Assembly (NCBI GenBank): GCA_032718475.1
Contig: JAUCBJ010001234.1
Span: 1-64,000, forward strand
Origin: Nemertoderma westbladi
Taxonomy: Eukaryota > Xenacoelomorpha > Nemertodermatida > Nemertodermatidae
Length of the DNA stretch: 64,000 bases
Direction of reading: 5' to 3'
Positions within the stretch are counted from its first letter, which is position 1, and every line of letters begins with the position of its first letter. The position numbers and the translations under genes were made by a program. The notes below the pieces were generated by a model, which searched no databases, had not been told where the DNA came from, and worked only from the letters and a program-made list of their open reading frames with translations. This document shows positions 11,097-22,812 of this stretch, piece by piece.

Positions 11097-13420
11097 TTGG
11101 AGAACGTATTTGGAAATGCGGAGGAAGGCGTTATATCCTACCTCGATCGCCATGGTATACGTGTCCACCGAATAACAACTAGAAATAGTAAGAATAGTAG
11201 AAATATGAGGATCACTGTTGACATCAATGATAGCGGAAGACTGAAACTTGACAACTTTTGGCCTTCTGGAATTAAATGTCGAGAATGGATATATCACCAA
11301 AGAATATATTGCGGCCAGAACAATGACCACTCTTCACAGCACAGACTCTCTGCCGCTGCCGCATCCCATTATGGATATACCAGCCATCAGAGACGGACAC
11401 ATTATGTTTGACGAAAGTAGAAAGGATGAACTGAGAAGAATAGGAGCAGATGAAGTGAAGGATGAGGTCAAGTGAATGTACATTAAATACTCATGGATTT
11501 TTAACAAACATGGACTATATCAAGGACCTCCTCTCGCAGTGTGACTTTCTTGCTCTCCAGGAACACTGGCTTGACGATATGGAGTGCCAAAGTCTTCTTG
11601 TCAACCTTCATGAAGATTTCGACACAGTTTACGCCGTCAGAAAAATGATGGAATCTGAACACCGTGTACGAGGGGCTGGTGGAGTAGCACTACTTATGAG
11701 AAAAGACAAGCTTAGGACTTGGTCAGATATTAATGGAGGTGGTGACATTGTTGGTATCACTGGCCAGTGGCCAGCCACACAGTAGTGGTTGTCAGCCACT
11801 CTTGTTACTATCTTGACATGGTCCAGACACGATGGGCCTAGCAGCATACCAGGATTTTCTGGGTCGCCTGGAAGGCCTTCTCTCACAATATGAAGGATGT
11901 CTACCAATAATCCTAACTGATTCGAATGGCGATGTAGGGCCTCTTCAGGGAAAACGAAGCGATTTAAAATATAGCAGGGCATCTACTCAAGGATCTTATC
12001 TGAACAGTTTCCTTTTATCTACAAACTTGCTTGCAGCGGACACTTATAATAAATTTATCGGACCAACCACTACATTTCGAGGGCCTAATGGCGGCGCATC
12101 ATATATAGATCACATTATAACATCACATAGTGGACTCAAGCAAATATCGTTTGGCTCAGTACTCCATGATGATCCTGCAAACAACAACTCAGACCACACC
12201 CCTGTTACCGCAACATTTAACCACAACATCTAATTTTTAACTCAACAAAGGGCTATCCAGATAAAATAGAACACACTAGCAGACCGAAGTTTAGGCAAGT
12301 CAGATTCAACTGGTCCAGGGTGTCCAGCTCTAACAGAGAAGAATACAAAACTGCCATTAGTTCAATAATTGTAAAGAAGATAGCAGAGTTGAAGAGTATA
12401 AGGCAGATGACCCCAGCATCGATCAGCTCAATCAATCATGGAAGGAATTCAATCAGCCATTATCAGCACTGCCAAACAGTTCATTCCAGTTCTCCAGCCA
12501 AATCGTAAATGCAGGAATCTTAGAATCCGCTCGAAACTCTTAAAGGACAGTTCCAAAGCAACACGTGACCTTTATAAACTCTGGAGTGACAATGGTAGAG
12601 ATCAAAAAGATCCCATCCACTATGAATTCAAAGAATCACAGCGACGTACTAAAAGAATAAAAAATTTCTTGAGTAAAAACCTAGTTAGATGCTCAAATAA
12701 TAATTGGTCTCATAAGTTCAACAGCAACCCTAAGTCCTTCTGGTCCAATGTGAACATATCGAGTAGGCCTACTGCACCTACATCTATGAGCCCACTATAC
12801 GGGAACACATCACTGCTAAGCTCAGTAGGAACCAAGGGCCAATTATCAACAGCCTCAATGATAAATTAAACTCAGCCTGTGCACATTCCTATATCCCCAC
12901 AAATATCAGTGCTGTCAGTAAAACGGGCGATATCAAATTTATCTACTGGAAAATCTCCTGACTTTGCCTCAATAACCGCTGAACATTTGCTGCAGATGAA
13001 CCCGGGCCCCATTTGTAGCTTTCTTGCTGATACTATAAACTTCTGCCTCCAGCTGAAACAAGTCCCGGAGATATTCGGTTATATATTCGGTCATATCGGC
13101 CTATAGCCTCAATTAGCCTATGGGCCAAGATATTTGAGAGGATCATGCTCATCGATTTCCTCGTAAACATTAAGGTAAACGATAATCAGACTGCCTACCG
13201 GGATAAAATCCGAACAGACATTGCCATAGCAACGGTCCTGGCTGGAATGCCTGAACCATAATCTACACATGAAGAGCTCGGTTTCCTTTGCCAACTCGAC
13301 AGTGAGTCAGCGTTTGACTCAGTGGATTTCACATTACTGGGGAAGAAGATGCTGGAATACGTCAATCCACACATAGTTGCTACAATTCTCAATTACTACC
13401 GCATAGTGTAATGATACAAG
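11097..13420 (+). mobile_element. Decayed non-LTR retrotransposon (ORF1 end, endonuclease, part of RT)
   Basis: In order on the plus strand: an ORF1 C-terminus with RITVDINDSGRLK and WPSGIK-REW (11097-11290). An apurinic-type endonuclease domain follows, starting at LALQEHWLDD (about 11550) and continuing in another frame through ILTDSNGDVG to SYIDHII and SDHTPV (11832-12233). A linker region is open at 12438-12869. A reverse-transcriptase start with ISNLSTGKSPDFASI lies near 12930, and a finger/palm fragment with LDSESAFDSVDFTLL near 13300. At least four frame breaks and several stops make it inactive. It is a different copy from the fragment at 4.8 kb, and its RT is cut off after the first palm motif. 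Confidence 0.85.
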
Positions 13421-14105
13421 TTTGGGAGAGGCCAATGAATCGAAAACAGATCAATATAACAGCCAAATATATGGTTAAATAAAGTTACAATTCTTTTTTC
13501 ATCTGGTTGGAAAACAGGTCCACAAAATGTTTGAAGCTTAAAACATTATTTAACAGCTGAGTGTTAAGGCTGGAACATAGTTATTCCCTACCAGTGCAGA
13601 ATTGTTGTTGTGTCCTTAATATAATTATTATATTATTTCATCTGAATCTTTGTCTGCCGTTTCTGAGTGGAGGGTATGATATCGTGTACCGATTACAACT
13701 AATGTAACCGATAGTTTATTATATTGATCGCGCCATTTGGTCAACATTGATTTATTTTTTTCCATTACAACTTTGCAAAAGAAATACCACCGATCCTGAG
13801 CCCCAACATTGTTTAGGATCGGCTGTGATGCGTTATATTTATATTACCGTAATTAACCAATACGATTCTGTTATTCAGTGTTTCCAGCATTATTTTAGTG
13901 ATATTTCCTTCATGACATTTTAAATGCTACAATAAATTATTTCTTAAAGCTTAAATTGTTAAAGAGGAATTTAATACTCTAATGTTATACTACGAACGTA
14001 GACGTTGTTGTACCCGTCACAAAAAATGTTATTTTGTTGTGTTTTTTGATGGCCCTAGGGCCTGAGTACTATTTTGGGCTTAATATCCTGCCTGATTTTT
14101 TTGTA
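13421..14105. other. Intergenic, no gene
   Basis: AT-rich; no coding signal or recognised repeat family. Confidence 0.4.
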
Positions 14106-16972
14106 GTTTGTGGGTGTAGACTACAATGGTGTGTAGCAGTATACTATAAGGTGTGTAGCAGTAGACTATATGGTGTGTAACTGTAGAATACATGGTGTGT
14201 AGCTGTAGACTACATGGAGTGTACCTGTTGTAGACTACATGGTGTGTAGCTGTTGTAGACTACATGGTGCGTAGCTGTAGAATACATGGTGTGTAGCTGT
14301 AGACTACATGGAGTGTAGCTGTTGTAGACTACATGGTGTGTAGCTGTTGTAGACTACATGGTGCGTAGCTGTAGACTACATGGAGTGTAGCTGTTGTAGA
14401 CTACATGGTGTGTAGCTGTTGTAGACTACATGGTGCGTAGCTGTAGAATACATGGTGTGTAGCTGTAGACTACATGGAGTGTAGCTGTTGTAGACTACAT
14501 GGTGCGTAGCTGTAGAATACATGGTGTGTAGCTATAGACTACATGGAGTGTAGCTGTTGTAGACTATATGGTGTGTAGCTGTTGTAGACTACATGGTGGT
14601 AACTGTAGACTACATGGTGTGTAGCTGTAGACTACATGGTGCGTAGCTGTAGAATACATGGTGTGTAGCTGTAGACTACATGGAGTGTAGCTGTTGTAGA
14701 CTACATGGTGTGTTGATGTAGACTACATGGTGTGTAGCTGTAGACTACATGGCGTGTAGCTGTTGTAGACTACATGGTGTGTTGATGTAGACTATACATG
14801 GTGTGTAGCTGTAGACTACATGGTGTGTAGCTGTTATAGACTACATGGTGTGTAGCTGTAGACTGCATAGTGTGTAGCTGTAGACTACATGGTGTGTAGT
14901 TGTAGACTACATGGTGTGTAGCTGTAGACTACATGGTGTGTAGCTGTAGACTACATGGTGTGTAGCTGTAGACTACATGGTGTGTAGCTGTAGACTACAT
15001 GGTGTGTAGCTGTAGACTACATGGTGTGTAGCTGTAGACTGCATGGTGTGTAGCTGTAGACTACATGGCGTGTAGATGTTGTAGACTACATGGTGTGTTG
15101 ATGTAGACTACATGGTGTGTAGCTGTAGACTGCATGGTGTGTAGCTGTAGACTACATGGCGTGCAGCTGTAGAGTACATGGTGGGTAGCTGTATACTATA
15201 TGGTGTGTAGCTGTAGAATACATGGTGTGTAGCTGTTGTAGACTACATGGTGTGAAGCTGTAGACTACATGGTGTGTAGCTGTAGACTACATGGTGTGCA
15301 GCTGTAGAGTACATGGTGGGTAGCTGTAGACTATATGGTGTGTAGCTGTAGAATACAGGTGTGTAGCTGTTGTAGACTACATGGTGTGAAGCTGTAGAAT
15401 ACATGGTGTGTAGCTGTAGACTACATGGTGTGTCGCTGTAGACTACATGGTGTGTAGCTGTAGACTACATGGTGTGTAGCTGTAGACTACATGGTGTGTA
15501 GCTGTAGACTACATGGTGTGTAGCTGTAGACTACATGGTGTGTAGCTGTTGTAGACTTCCTGATGCGTAGCTGTAGACTACATGGTGTGTAGCTGTAGAC
15601 TACATGGTGTGTAGCTGTAGACTACATGGTGTGTAGCTGTAGACTACACGGTGTGTAGCTGTAGACTGCATGGTGTGTAGCTGTAGACTGCATAGTGTGT
15701 AGCTGTAGACTACATGGTGTGTAGTTGTAGACTACATGGTGTGTAGCTGTAGACTACATGGTGTGTAGTTGTAGACTACATGGTGTGTAGCTGTAGAATA
15801 CATGGTGCGTAGCTGTAGACTACATGGTGTGTAGCTGTAGACTACATGGTGTGTAGCTGTAGACTACATGGTGTGAAGCTGTAGACTACATGGTGTGTAG
15901 CTGTAGACTACATGGTGTGTAGCTGTAGACTACATGGTGTGTAGCTGTAGACTACATGGTGTGTAGCTGGAGACTACATGGTGTGTAGCTGTAGACTACA
16001 TGGCGTGTAGCTGTTGTAGACTACATGGTGTGTTGATGTAGACTACATGGTGTGTAGCTGTAGACTACATGGTGTGTAGCTGCTATAGACTACATGGTGT
16101 GTAGCTGTAGACTGCATAGTGTGTAGCTGTAGACTACATGGTGTGTAGTTGTAGACTGCATGGTGTGTAGCTGTTGTAGACTACATGGTGTGTAGCTGTA
16201 GACTGCATGGTGTGTAGCTGTAGACTTCATGGCGTGTAGCTGTTGTAGACTACATGGTGTGTTGATGTAGACTACATGGTGTGTAGCTGTAGACTGCATG
16301 GTGTGTAGCTGTAGACTACATGGCGTGTAGCTGTTGTAGACTACGTGGTGTGTTGATGTAGACTACATGGTGTGTAGCTGTTGTAGACTTCATGATGCGT
16401 AGCTGTAGACTACATGGTGTGTAACTGTAGACTACGGTGTGTAGCTGTAGACTACATGGTGCGTAGCTGTAGACTACATGGTGTGAAGCTGTAGACTACA
16501 TGGTGTGTAGATGTAGACTACATGGTGTGTAGCTGTAGACTACATGGTGTGAAGCTGTAGACTACATAGTGTGTAGCTGTAGACTACATGGTGTGTAGCT
16601 GTAGACTACATGGTGTGTAGCTGTAGACTACATGGTGTATAGCTGTTGTAGACTACGGTGTGTTGCTGTAGACTACATGGTGTGTAGCTGTAGAATACAT
16701 GGTGTGTAAGAGTTGTAGACTACATGGTGTGTAGTTGTAGACTACATGGTGTGTAGCTGTAGACTACGGTGTGTAGCTGTAGACTACATGGTGTGTAGCT
16801 GTAGAATACATGGTGTGTAGCTGTTGTAGACTACATGGTGTGTAGTTGTAGACTACATGGTGTGTAGCTGTAGACTACATGGTGGGTAGCTGTAGACTAC
16901 ATGGTGGGTAGCTGTAGACTACATGATGTGTAGCTGTTGTAGACTACATGATGTGTAGCTGTAGACTTCATT
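14106..16972. repeat. 22-bp minisatellite, roughly 125 units
   Basis: Core unit tggtgtgtagctgtagacta plus ca (22 bp), with a frequent 25-bp version containing an extra TTG (gctgttgtagac). Each unit contains the near-palindrome TGTAG-A-CTACA, so a transcript or single strand could form serial small hairpins. Multi-unit blocks recur, for example the pattern around 14220-14290 returns with small changes through 14700. Open frames within it are repeat artefacts. Confidence 0.97.
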
Positions 16973-17376
16973 AACATTGTAAAACCCAATAGCTAGTTGA
17001 TTCCGTTCACTCAACAGAGTTAATGTGGCGTTAAAATTATTATTTTCGTACAAATATAATATGTTATATAGTGTAATATACCACCGTTGATTGTGAAAGC
17101 AATAGAGATAATCACAACTAACATAATAATAATCTTAATATGAACTGAACTCAATTATTATCAATAATTACCTCCTACTACCTTACTATTATAAACAATA
17201 ATCACTGTTAAAAAAAATATGCAATATTTATTTCCTTCCCTGGCATCTACCAGCCCTTTATATTAATCCTCCCTGCATTTGTTATCGGTTTGTTTTAAAC
17301 TTCGATTTTATTCATTCTCAATTTATATTGCGATTTTAAACAATCCATTGGATTTATTAAAGATAATTTGGGCCAA
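16973..17376. other. AT-rich spacer
   Basis: No gene or repeat recognised. Confidence 0.4.
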
Positions 17377-19556
17377 TAAGCTTAAAAGTGGCCAAAAAGT
17401 GGTACAAATTGACCGAAAAAATTTTGTCGGAAATTAGTGCAAAACCATTCGAAAGATAATTTCATGGCGAATCTTGTGATGGTAGAGGGAGAACATGACG
17501 CGCTGCTCAAAGGGAGATATATGGCAAAAACTAATGTCATATCTATAACGTTTTTGTCTACCACTGTAACGCATTACAGTGATGACATTTATGGGACAAA
17601 CCTCTGTAACGGCTATCTGTAACGGTAATTATGTTATATGGATTTTGCAGTATTTATAACTTATTGCTTCGACAATAAGGTAATTTATTGGACAAACATC
17701 TGTAACAAACAGCGATATCTGACCATAACCATCGCATCCACTAAATTATATATGTACTTAATACACATGATTTCCAATAAATATAGAAAGAGTTTTTCAC
17801 TAACATTTTTCTGTGTAACCGATAATCTTGTTTAACACGATTTTTTGTTATCCCGTATTAAATTTTCTCAATCGCGCCGCTTTTTATATGCTTGTTTAAA
17901 ATACTCTGTATAACAACCGCGGTCAATTTGTTATCTGTACTTATTTAACCGCTCCCTGGCGTTTCTCTGCAACTGATTCAGAGACGTCCATTACCTCATC
18001 CAATAAACGGATCTGACTAAACTATCACAATAATATAAGTAGTGCACAAGTCCGTCATGTAAGTCAGTAAGTGATGTTAAGCCAATGATTTCGAAATTGA
18101 TAGTAAAATATAGGCCTTTTATACGCATTAGAGTATTTAATCATTAGAGTAAATTATAATCTTACATTGAAGTTACACAAAGACTCACTGATAACAGTCA
18201 CTGGATTATTTACTTTTGTTTATTTATTGCTTCATGTGAGATGAAATTAGATATACAAATTTATTGAAGTCTATCTATATACGGACCCAGAAGCTCTGGA
18301 TTCATACAATTTCATATGTGAAGTGAATCTGCGCTTTACTCCCCAGAATCCACAATCACCTCTTCCCGGATAGAGATAAACATGAATCCGTGTTTTACTC
18401 CCCTTACGGGATCCAGTAACACTTGGCAATGAAAATTAGCTTGAATTCGCATTTTGCATTCATTTCCGGATTTCATGAAAATCCGGATCCGCGTTTTAAC
18501 CTCAAAATTCGAGAACCGATCCGGATCCTGCATCCAGTTCCGCGTTTTACACTTACCCATCCTACACTACCACATTACCATGAGCAGTAAGGATGTCAGT
18601 AGGAAGACGAAGAACGTATCAAACGAGTAGGCATTCAATATTGTCAGTGATGCCTTATTGTATTTCAGGATGACACTCCGTTACAGATAGGACTGTCATA
18701 CAGATTGGACTGAAAACCTACAGTCTGTAACGCATCGATAACTGGTTATATAATGCGTTACAGATGAGACATGCCCTATCTGTAACGCACTGCACTGTAA
18801 CGGTGACGCGTTACAGATGGTTGACAAAAACGCTTACAACCGCTACACATCCTAGGTGTTTATTTACCACATTAACTCTTGGGGTTAATGCGGCATAAAT
18901 TAAAATTGCCTTTCCACACGTACCATTATACTTGTATGAGATTAATATTATCAAAATCTATGGCCACATTTGTAGCGTTACAGATATGGACGTTTATGCT
19001 TTCTATATTGACTTTGTTAAACATAAATGCTTCCCAAATGAGCTTACCTTACCCTTTGTATGTGATATTTGGCCTATATATGTTAGAAACCCTGTAGATT
19101 CTAAATATATCAAAATTGAAAACCTACAGTTACTACTTCAGATTCAAGACGTAAATGTTACATATGTGACGCAAAAATTGAAAAATCCGTGCCCATTTTA
19201 TGTATCGATCTCAAATGGTTCAACATGAATATTATGGCCTGAAATATATCGGAAAAGAAAGCAAAACATCTAAGCTTCCCAACAATATATAGGTTTCCTA
19301 TATATTTGCCACTTGGGGTGATAAAATTTACAGTTGTTTGTGGTCGTGTCATGTAAGGGACAACTGATTTTCACGATATTTCAGTCTTTAATGGGGCATA
19401 TCTTTTGACTGCCTTAACAGATTTTCATAATTTTTAGTGCGTAAGCTGCGCAAATAAATTAGCTACAAAATAATATATAACTTTATTACATACGAATAAA
19501 TTACAGCATTTAAATTTTAACTTCCGGACAAACCATTGGCCACTTTTAAGCTTATC
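17377..19556. mobile_element. Candidate inverted-repeat element (about 2.2 kb)
   Basis: An almost 20-bp inverted repeat flanks the stretch: ataagcttaaaagtggccaa at 17377-17396 and its reverse complement near 19537-19556. A second, inner inverted repeat pairs the block 17535-17575 (gtttttgtctacca, ctgtaacgc) with 18785-18835 (gcgttacagatgg, gacaaaaac). The motif gcgttacag recurs several times inside. The open frame 18932-19228 has a protein-like composition but I recognise nothing in it. No convincing target-site duplication, so the mobile nature is inferred. Confidence 0.4.
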
Positions 19557-20391
19557 CCATTTACATTTACAGTCAATTCTGATTTTGCTGTAAATAAACC
19601 TTGAGTGTAACAAAAGTCTAGGCCTAGGAATGTCAGTTTGCCGGAAATATGTTTTTCAAGGAGATTTCCGGAAAAGCACTTTAGTTAAAGCCAGGACACA
19701 TAACCACTTCCAACACCACTAGATAGGAATCACTTGTTTCTAGTCTTTACTCAACTTGTCTGATAGGGTTACAATCATAATAACAAATAAAAGATGAAAT
19801 AAAAAAATATTTCAAAAAAAAATATGAAAGCCTGTATTACGAGATAGCATCTTGCTCGACGCCCCGGATTGAACACGGGATCTCTTACCTCTAGGTAGAA
19901 ATAGATTGAGGAACTACAAAAAAACGATTTATAATATTCCCAATTTTGAAATAAATTATTAACGACAAATTATGCCAATTAATTCCCGTCTTGTAGGCCT
20001 TCGGTAATTCCAAATTAACCTAGAAGATATAAAATAAAAATATAAGTCTGTTTCTCACTTAACCAAATAAATTACTTTATTGGTCGTTTCAAACAAACTT
20101 TAAAATACTCTTCGGTTTTTTCTCCCTGCTAAGGCAGTTTAAAGAAAAAACGTCATAAGCTGTTTGATTGAAACTAAAATAAAGAAATCTTGGAAATATA
20201 TATTAACAATAAGATAACAACCGACAAAATAAACAATAAGTAATTCAATAGCGATGTTAGACAAGTTATATTCTACAAAACATAACTAAATTATAAAAGA
20301 AGGTAAAATTTGGGATTAAATACATCCCAGAGGTAACAATATTATTAGCACATAAAAGCTAGGTGTTCTTATTAATCAACTGTATTACACC
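19557..20391. other. Intergenic, no gene
   Basis: AT-rich. A B-box-like tRNA fragment (gtgttcaatccgggg, minus strand, about 19865-19885) lies here without an A box; too weak to call. Confidence 0.35.
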
Positions 20392-21234
20392 ATGTCCTGG
20401 AATATAGTGTCGTAATTCAGTCATAAGGACCCTCCCAAATTTTTTTACAATTATAGTAATGTGAACGTATGAAATTTGAAACAGCTATAGTTCACCTCCT
20501 TTCTCCCTAGTGGGTGAGTCAGAATTTTTATTTTTGCTTTTATTCTTTAGCTACAAGCGTTTGAAAAAAGTGCCTCCAGGATAGTCGTACTGCAGTTATT
20601 CCTCAATCTTATATTGTTGGTACCAATGGAAAGCTGGTCATGTAAGGATTCCAAATATGTAAAAATATTTTAATTTGGTTTGGAAATAGGTTTGGACATA
20701 TGGTCATTCGAATGTTGCATGTATTTGCTTCCGCAGCAGGCTAATAATTATTATATTTAATAAAATACACAATATTCTGGAACATGTTGTTTATCTCAAT
20801 AGAAGCTGGGCAACAATGCAATGGCTATATAATAATACAAGTACGTGGATATTCATACATAAACAAAATGTTCTAGAACATGGTGTGTTTATTAAATATA
20901 ATAAAATGGCCAGCAGCGGAAGTAATACATGCAACATTCGAATGCCCTTTTAATTTCCAACCAAATTTTAACATTTTTGGAATCCTTGCATGGCCAGCGC
21001 TACCAACAAATTAATGAAGAATAACTGTAGTACAACTGCTGCAATATCGCTGGAGACACTTTTTTTAAACACTTATAGCTAAAGAAAGCAAAAAAAAAAA
21101 ATTCTGATTCACCCACTAAGGAGAAAGAAGGTGAACTATAGCTGTTTCAAATAACCCATTATGAATATTTGTAGAAAACTTTGGGGGGGGGGGGGTCCAT
21201 GTCACTGAATTATGACTCAATATTCCAGGACATA
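20392..21234. mobile_element. Palindromic foldback element (about 0.84 kb)
   Basis: Two arms of about 380 bp are reverse complements with scattered differences: the left begins atgtcctggaatat (about 20393) and the right ends atattccaggacat (about 21233). Matching landmarks inside both arms include acagctatagttcacc, tcattcgaatgttgcatgta (left) with its complement on the right, and the ttccgc-rich stretch nearest the centre. A spacer of about 75 bp separates them. No coding capacity. The right arm has acquired a G13 tract (21183-21195). Probably a non-autonomous foldback or MITE-type DNA element. Confidence 0.75.
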
Positions 21235-21430
21235 AATGATATATTAATGAAATAATTAAAGGTTTTATCAGTGATTGTAAAACTAATTAATGTGAGTAAT
21301 TATCAAATTGGATGAGAACAACCACCAATATATAAAAGAATTACTAAAATTAGCACATAAATAACGCACCTTCAGGCAAAACGTTTAGTATTTAGTATAA
21401 TTATTTAGCAGGATGTTCAAAGCTTTACCT

Positions 21431-22617
21431 TTTTAGGGTGGCCCACAAAATTTACCACGTTTTCATTTATTAATACTCATCCCCATATGAATGAAGGAGA
21501 CCAACTTTGACTTTGGTATATGTCTGGATAAAAATTGTTGATATGGAAACTTTTTACAATAATTTACTAAGGTTGGTAGACCTCAACATGGATGGGCACC
21601 CCCGATGACACCACGACGAGCGATGCTCAGCAGGCATAGCATCAATCACCGTTTATATTGCACGCTGACGACGTTCACTTATATCCCTAACGGAGTGAAC
21701 TGCGCAGGTCACACTGAGACGGACTGGAGAGCATGGTGACCAAGGGATGGGGCCATCCGTGGCAATCCAACGGCCAGGGGACGTCTGGCTGTTGGAGTCA
21801 CGAACAACAATGCGATGGGGATTGGGACTCCATCTTGCTGAAAAACGTATTCCATCTGCTAATTGAATTTCGGCAGCAGAAAGGTCCGCAGCATATCAAG
21901 GTAGACCTTGAGCGACCCTTCAACCAACTTATTTCGGTACTCTATCTCCAAAATTCAGAAATTCCATATGTTTTCTCGGCCACTTCTTCATTGCTAAATT
22001 ACACGTTATTGAAATCTCTGTCTTCTAAAAGTTCCAGAATTTCATCAGTGGCCATCACCCTCACCAGATAATAGTTTGGCTTTAACCCATGTAATAACTG
22101 ATCCTTGTACAGCCTGAACTTCAGTTGGTTACTCACAGGATATGCTAACGATACGCGACGCACAGATGTGTCTCGGGTGGAAAGTACGTTTTAATCTTAC
22201 CGGCAGAAATCTTCGCTGGAGAAAGGGGCGGTCTTCCAGAACCTTTTTACGAAGCACAGATTTTTCCGTTTCAAACTTGTTTGTTAAGCGTGCGATCACT
22301 TTTGTCAGGTGGACGCACACCTGGATAAAAATGTGTGTAAATTTTAAACTAGTGAGTTTTTAGAGTTTGTCTGGTAAAATAACTTAATGATAAAGACCTT
22401 CTGTTTTCCAGGATACTATATTTTCTAGAATCTGGAAGGTCTAGCAACTAACAGGCGATTGGTATCGTTACTTGTTTAAAATGTCTAATATTTTCAAACG
22501 TACTAACTCAATTCCCATAGCAACAATTTTTATCCAATTATTGTCTAGGCAACATCAAGTTATCAACTTTACATTTATAAGGGGATGCGCTATTGAAAAA
22601 TGAAAAGGGGGTACATT
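21431..22617 (-). mobile_element. Fossil Tc1/mariner-superfamily transposon
   Basis: On the minus strand the 22320-22130 stretch resembles the helix-turn-helix linker of mariner-type transposases (KFETEKSVLRKK followed by RPF). The 21850-21580 stretch has the DDE-region landmarks FQQDGVP and, in another frame, GRWIATDGPIPWSP. Subterminal inverted repeats agree: ggataaaaattgttgatatgg at 21528 against its near complement at 22515-22545. The outer ends (agggtggcccacaaaattta at 21434 and a decayed copy ending near 22617) correspond to a typical mariner TIR. Multiple frameshifts; inactive. Confidence 0.65.
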
Positions 22618-22743
22618 TATCATAACATGATTGAGATTAAAGGTTTTGCACCTAGTTACATAATTTAGGATATTATTTATTACAAACGACATTGATTAGT
22701 TCTGTTTTATAACAGTGAGCGGTTTCTAGTTTATGTAAAACTG

Positions 22744-22760
22744 GTTAAATCAAATCTCAT
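22744..22760 (-). promoter_or_regulatory. Weak SECIS-core candidate in the MsrA 3' UTR
   Basis: About 50 nt after the MsrA stop the minus strand reads ATGA, ten bases, then AACC, the spacing of a SECIS core (ATGA-N10-AA). A small stem above it (AGTTT/AAACT) could be the extra helix of a form-2 SECIS. I could not draw a convincing helix II or the 3' GA partner, so this is only a candidate. Possible poly(A) signals (AATAAA, minus strand) lie near 22776 and 22676. Confidence 0.2.
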
Positions 22761-22812
22761 TGATTTCAGACTTTTATTGGTGAAGTATATTACAACTCGC
22801 ATTCCATTCCAT

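Noticed and set aside
16090-16299. Repetitive minus-strand frame in the 22-bp array
   Set aside because: Repeat artefact with no start context or domain.
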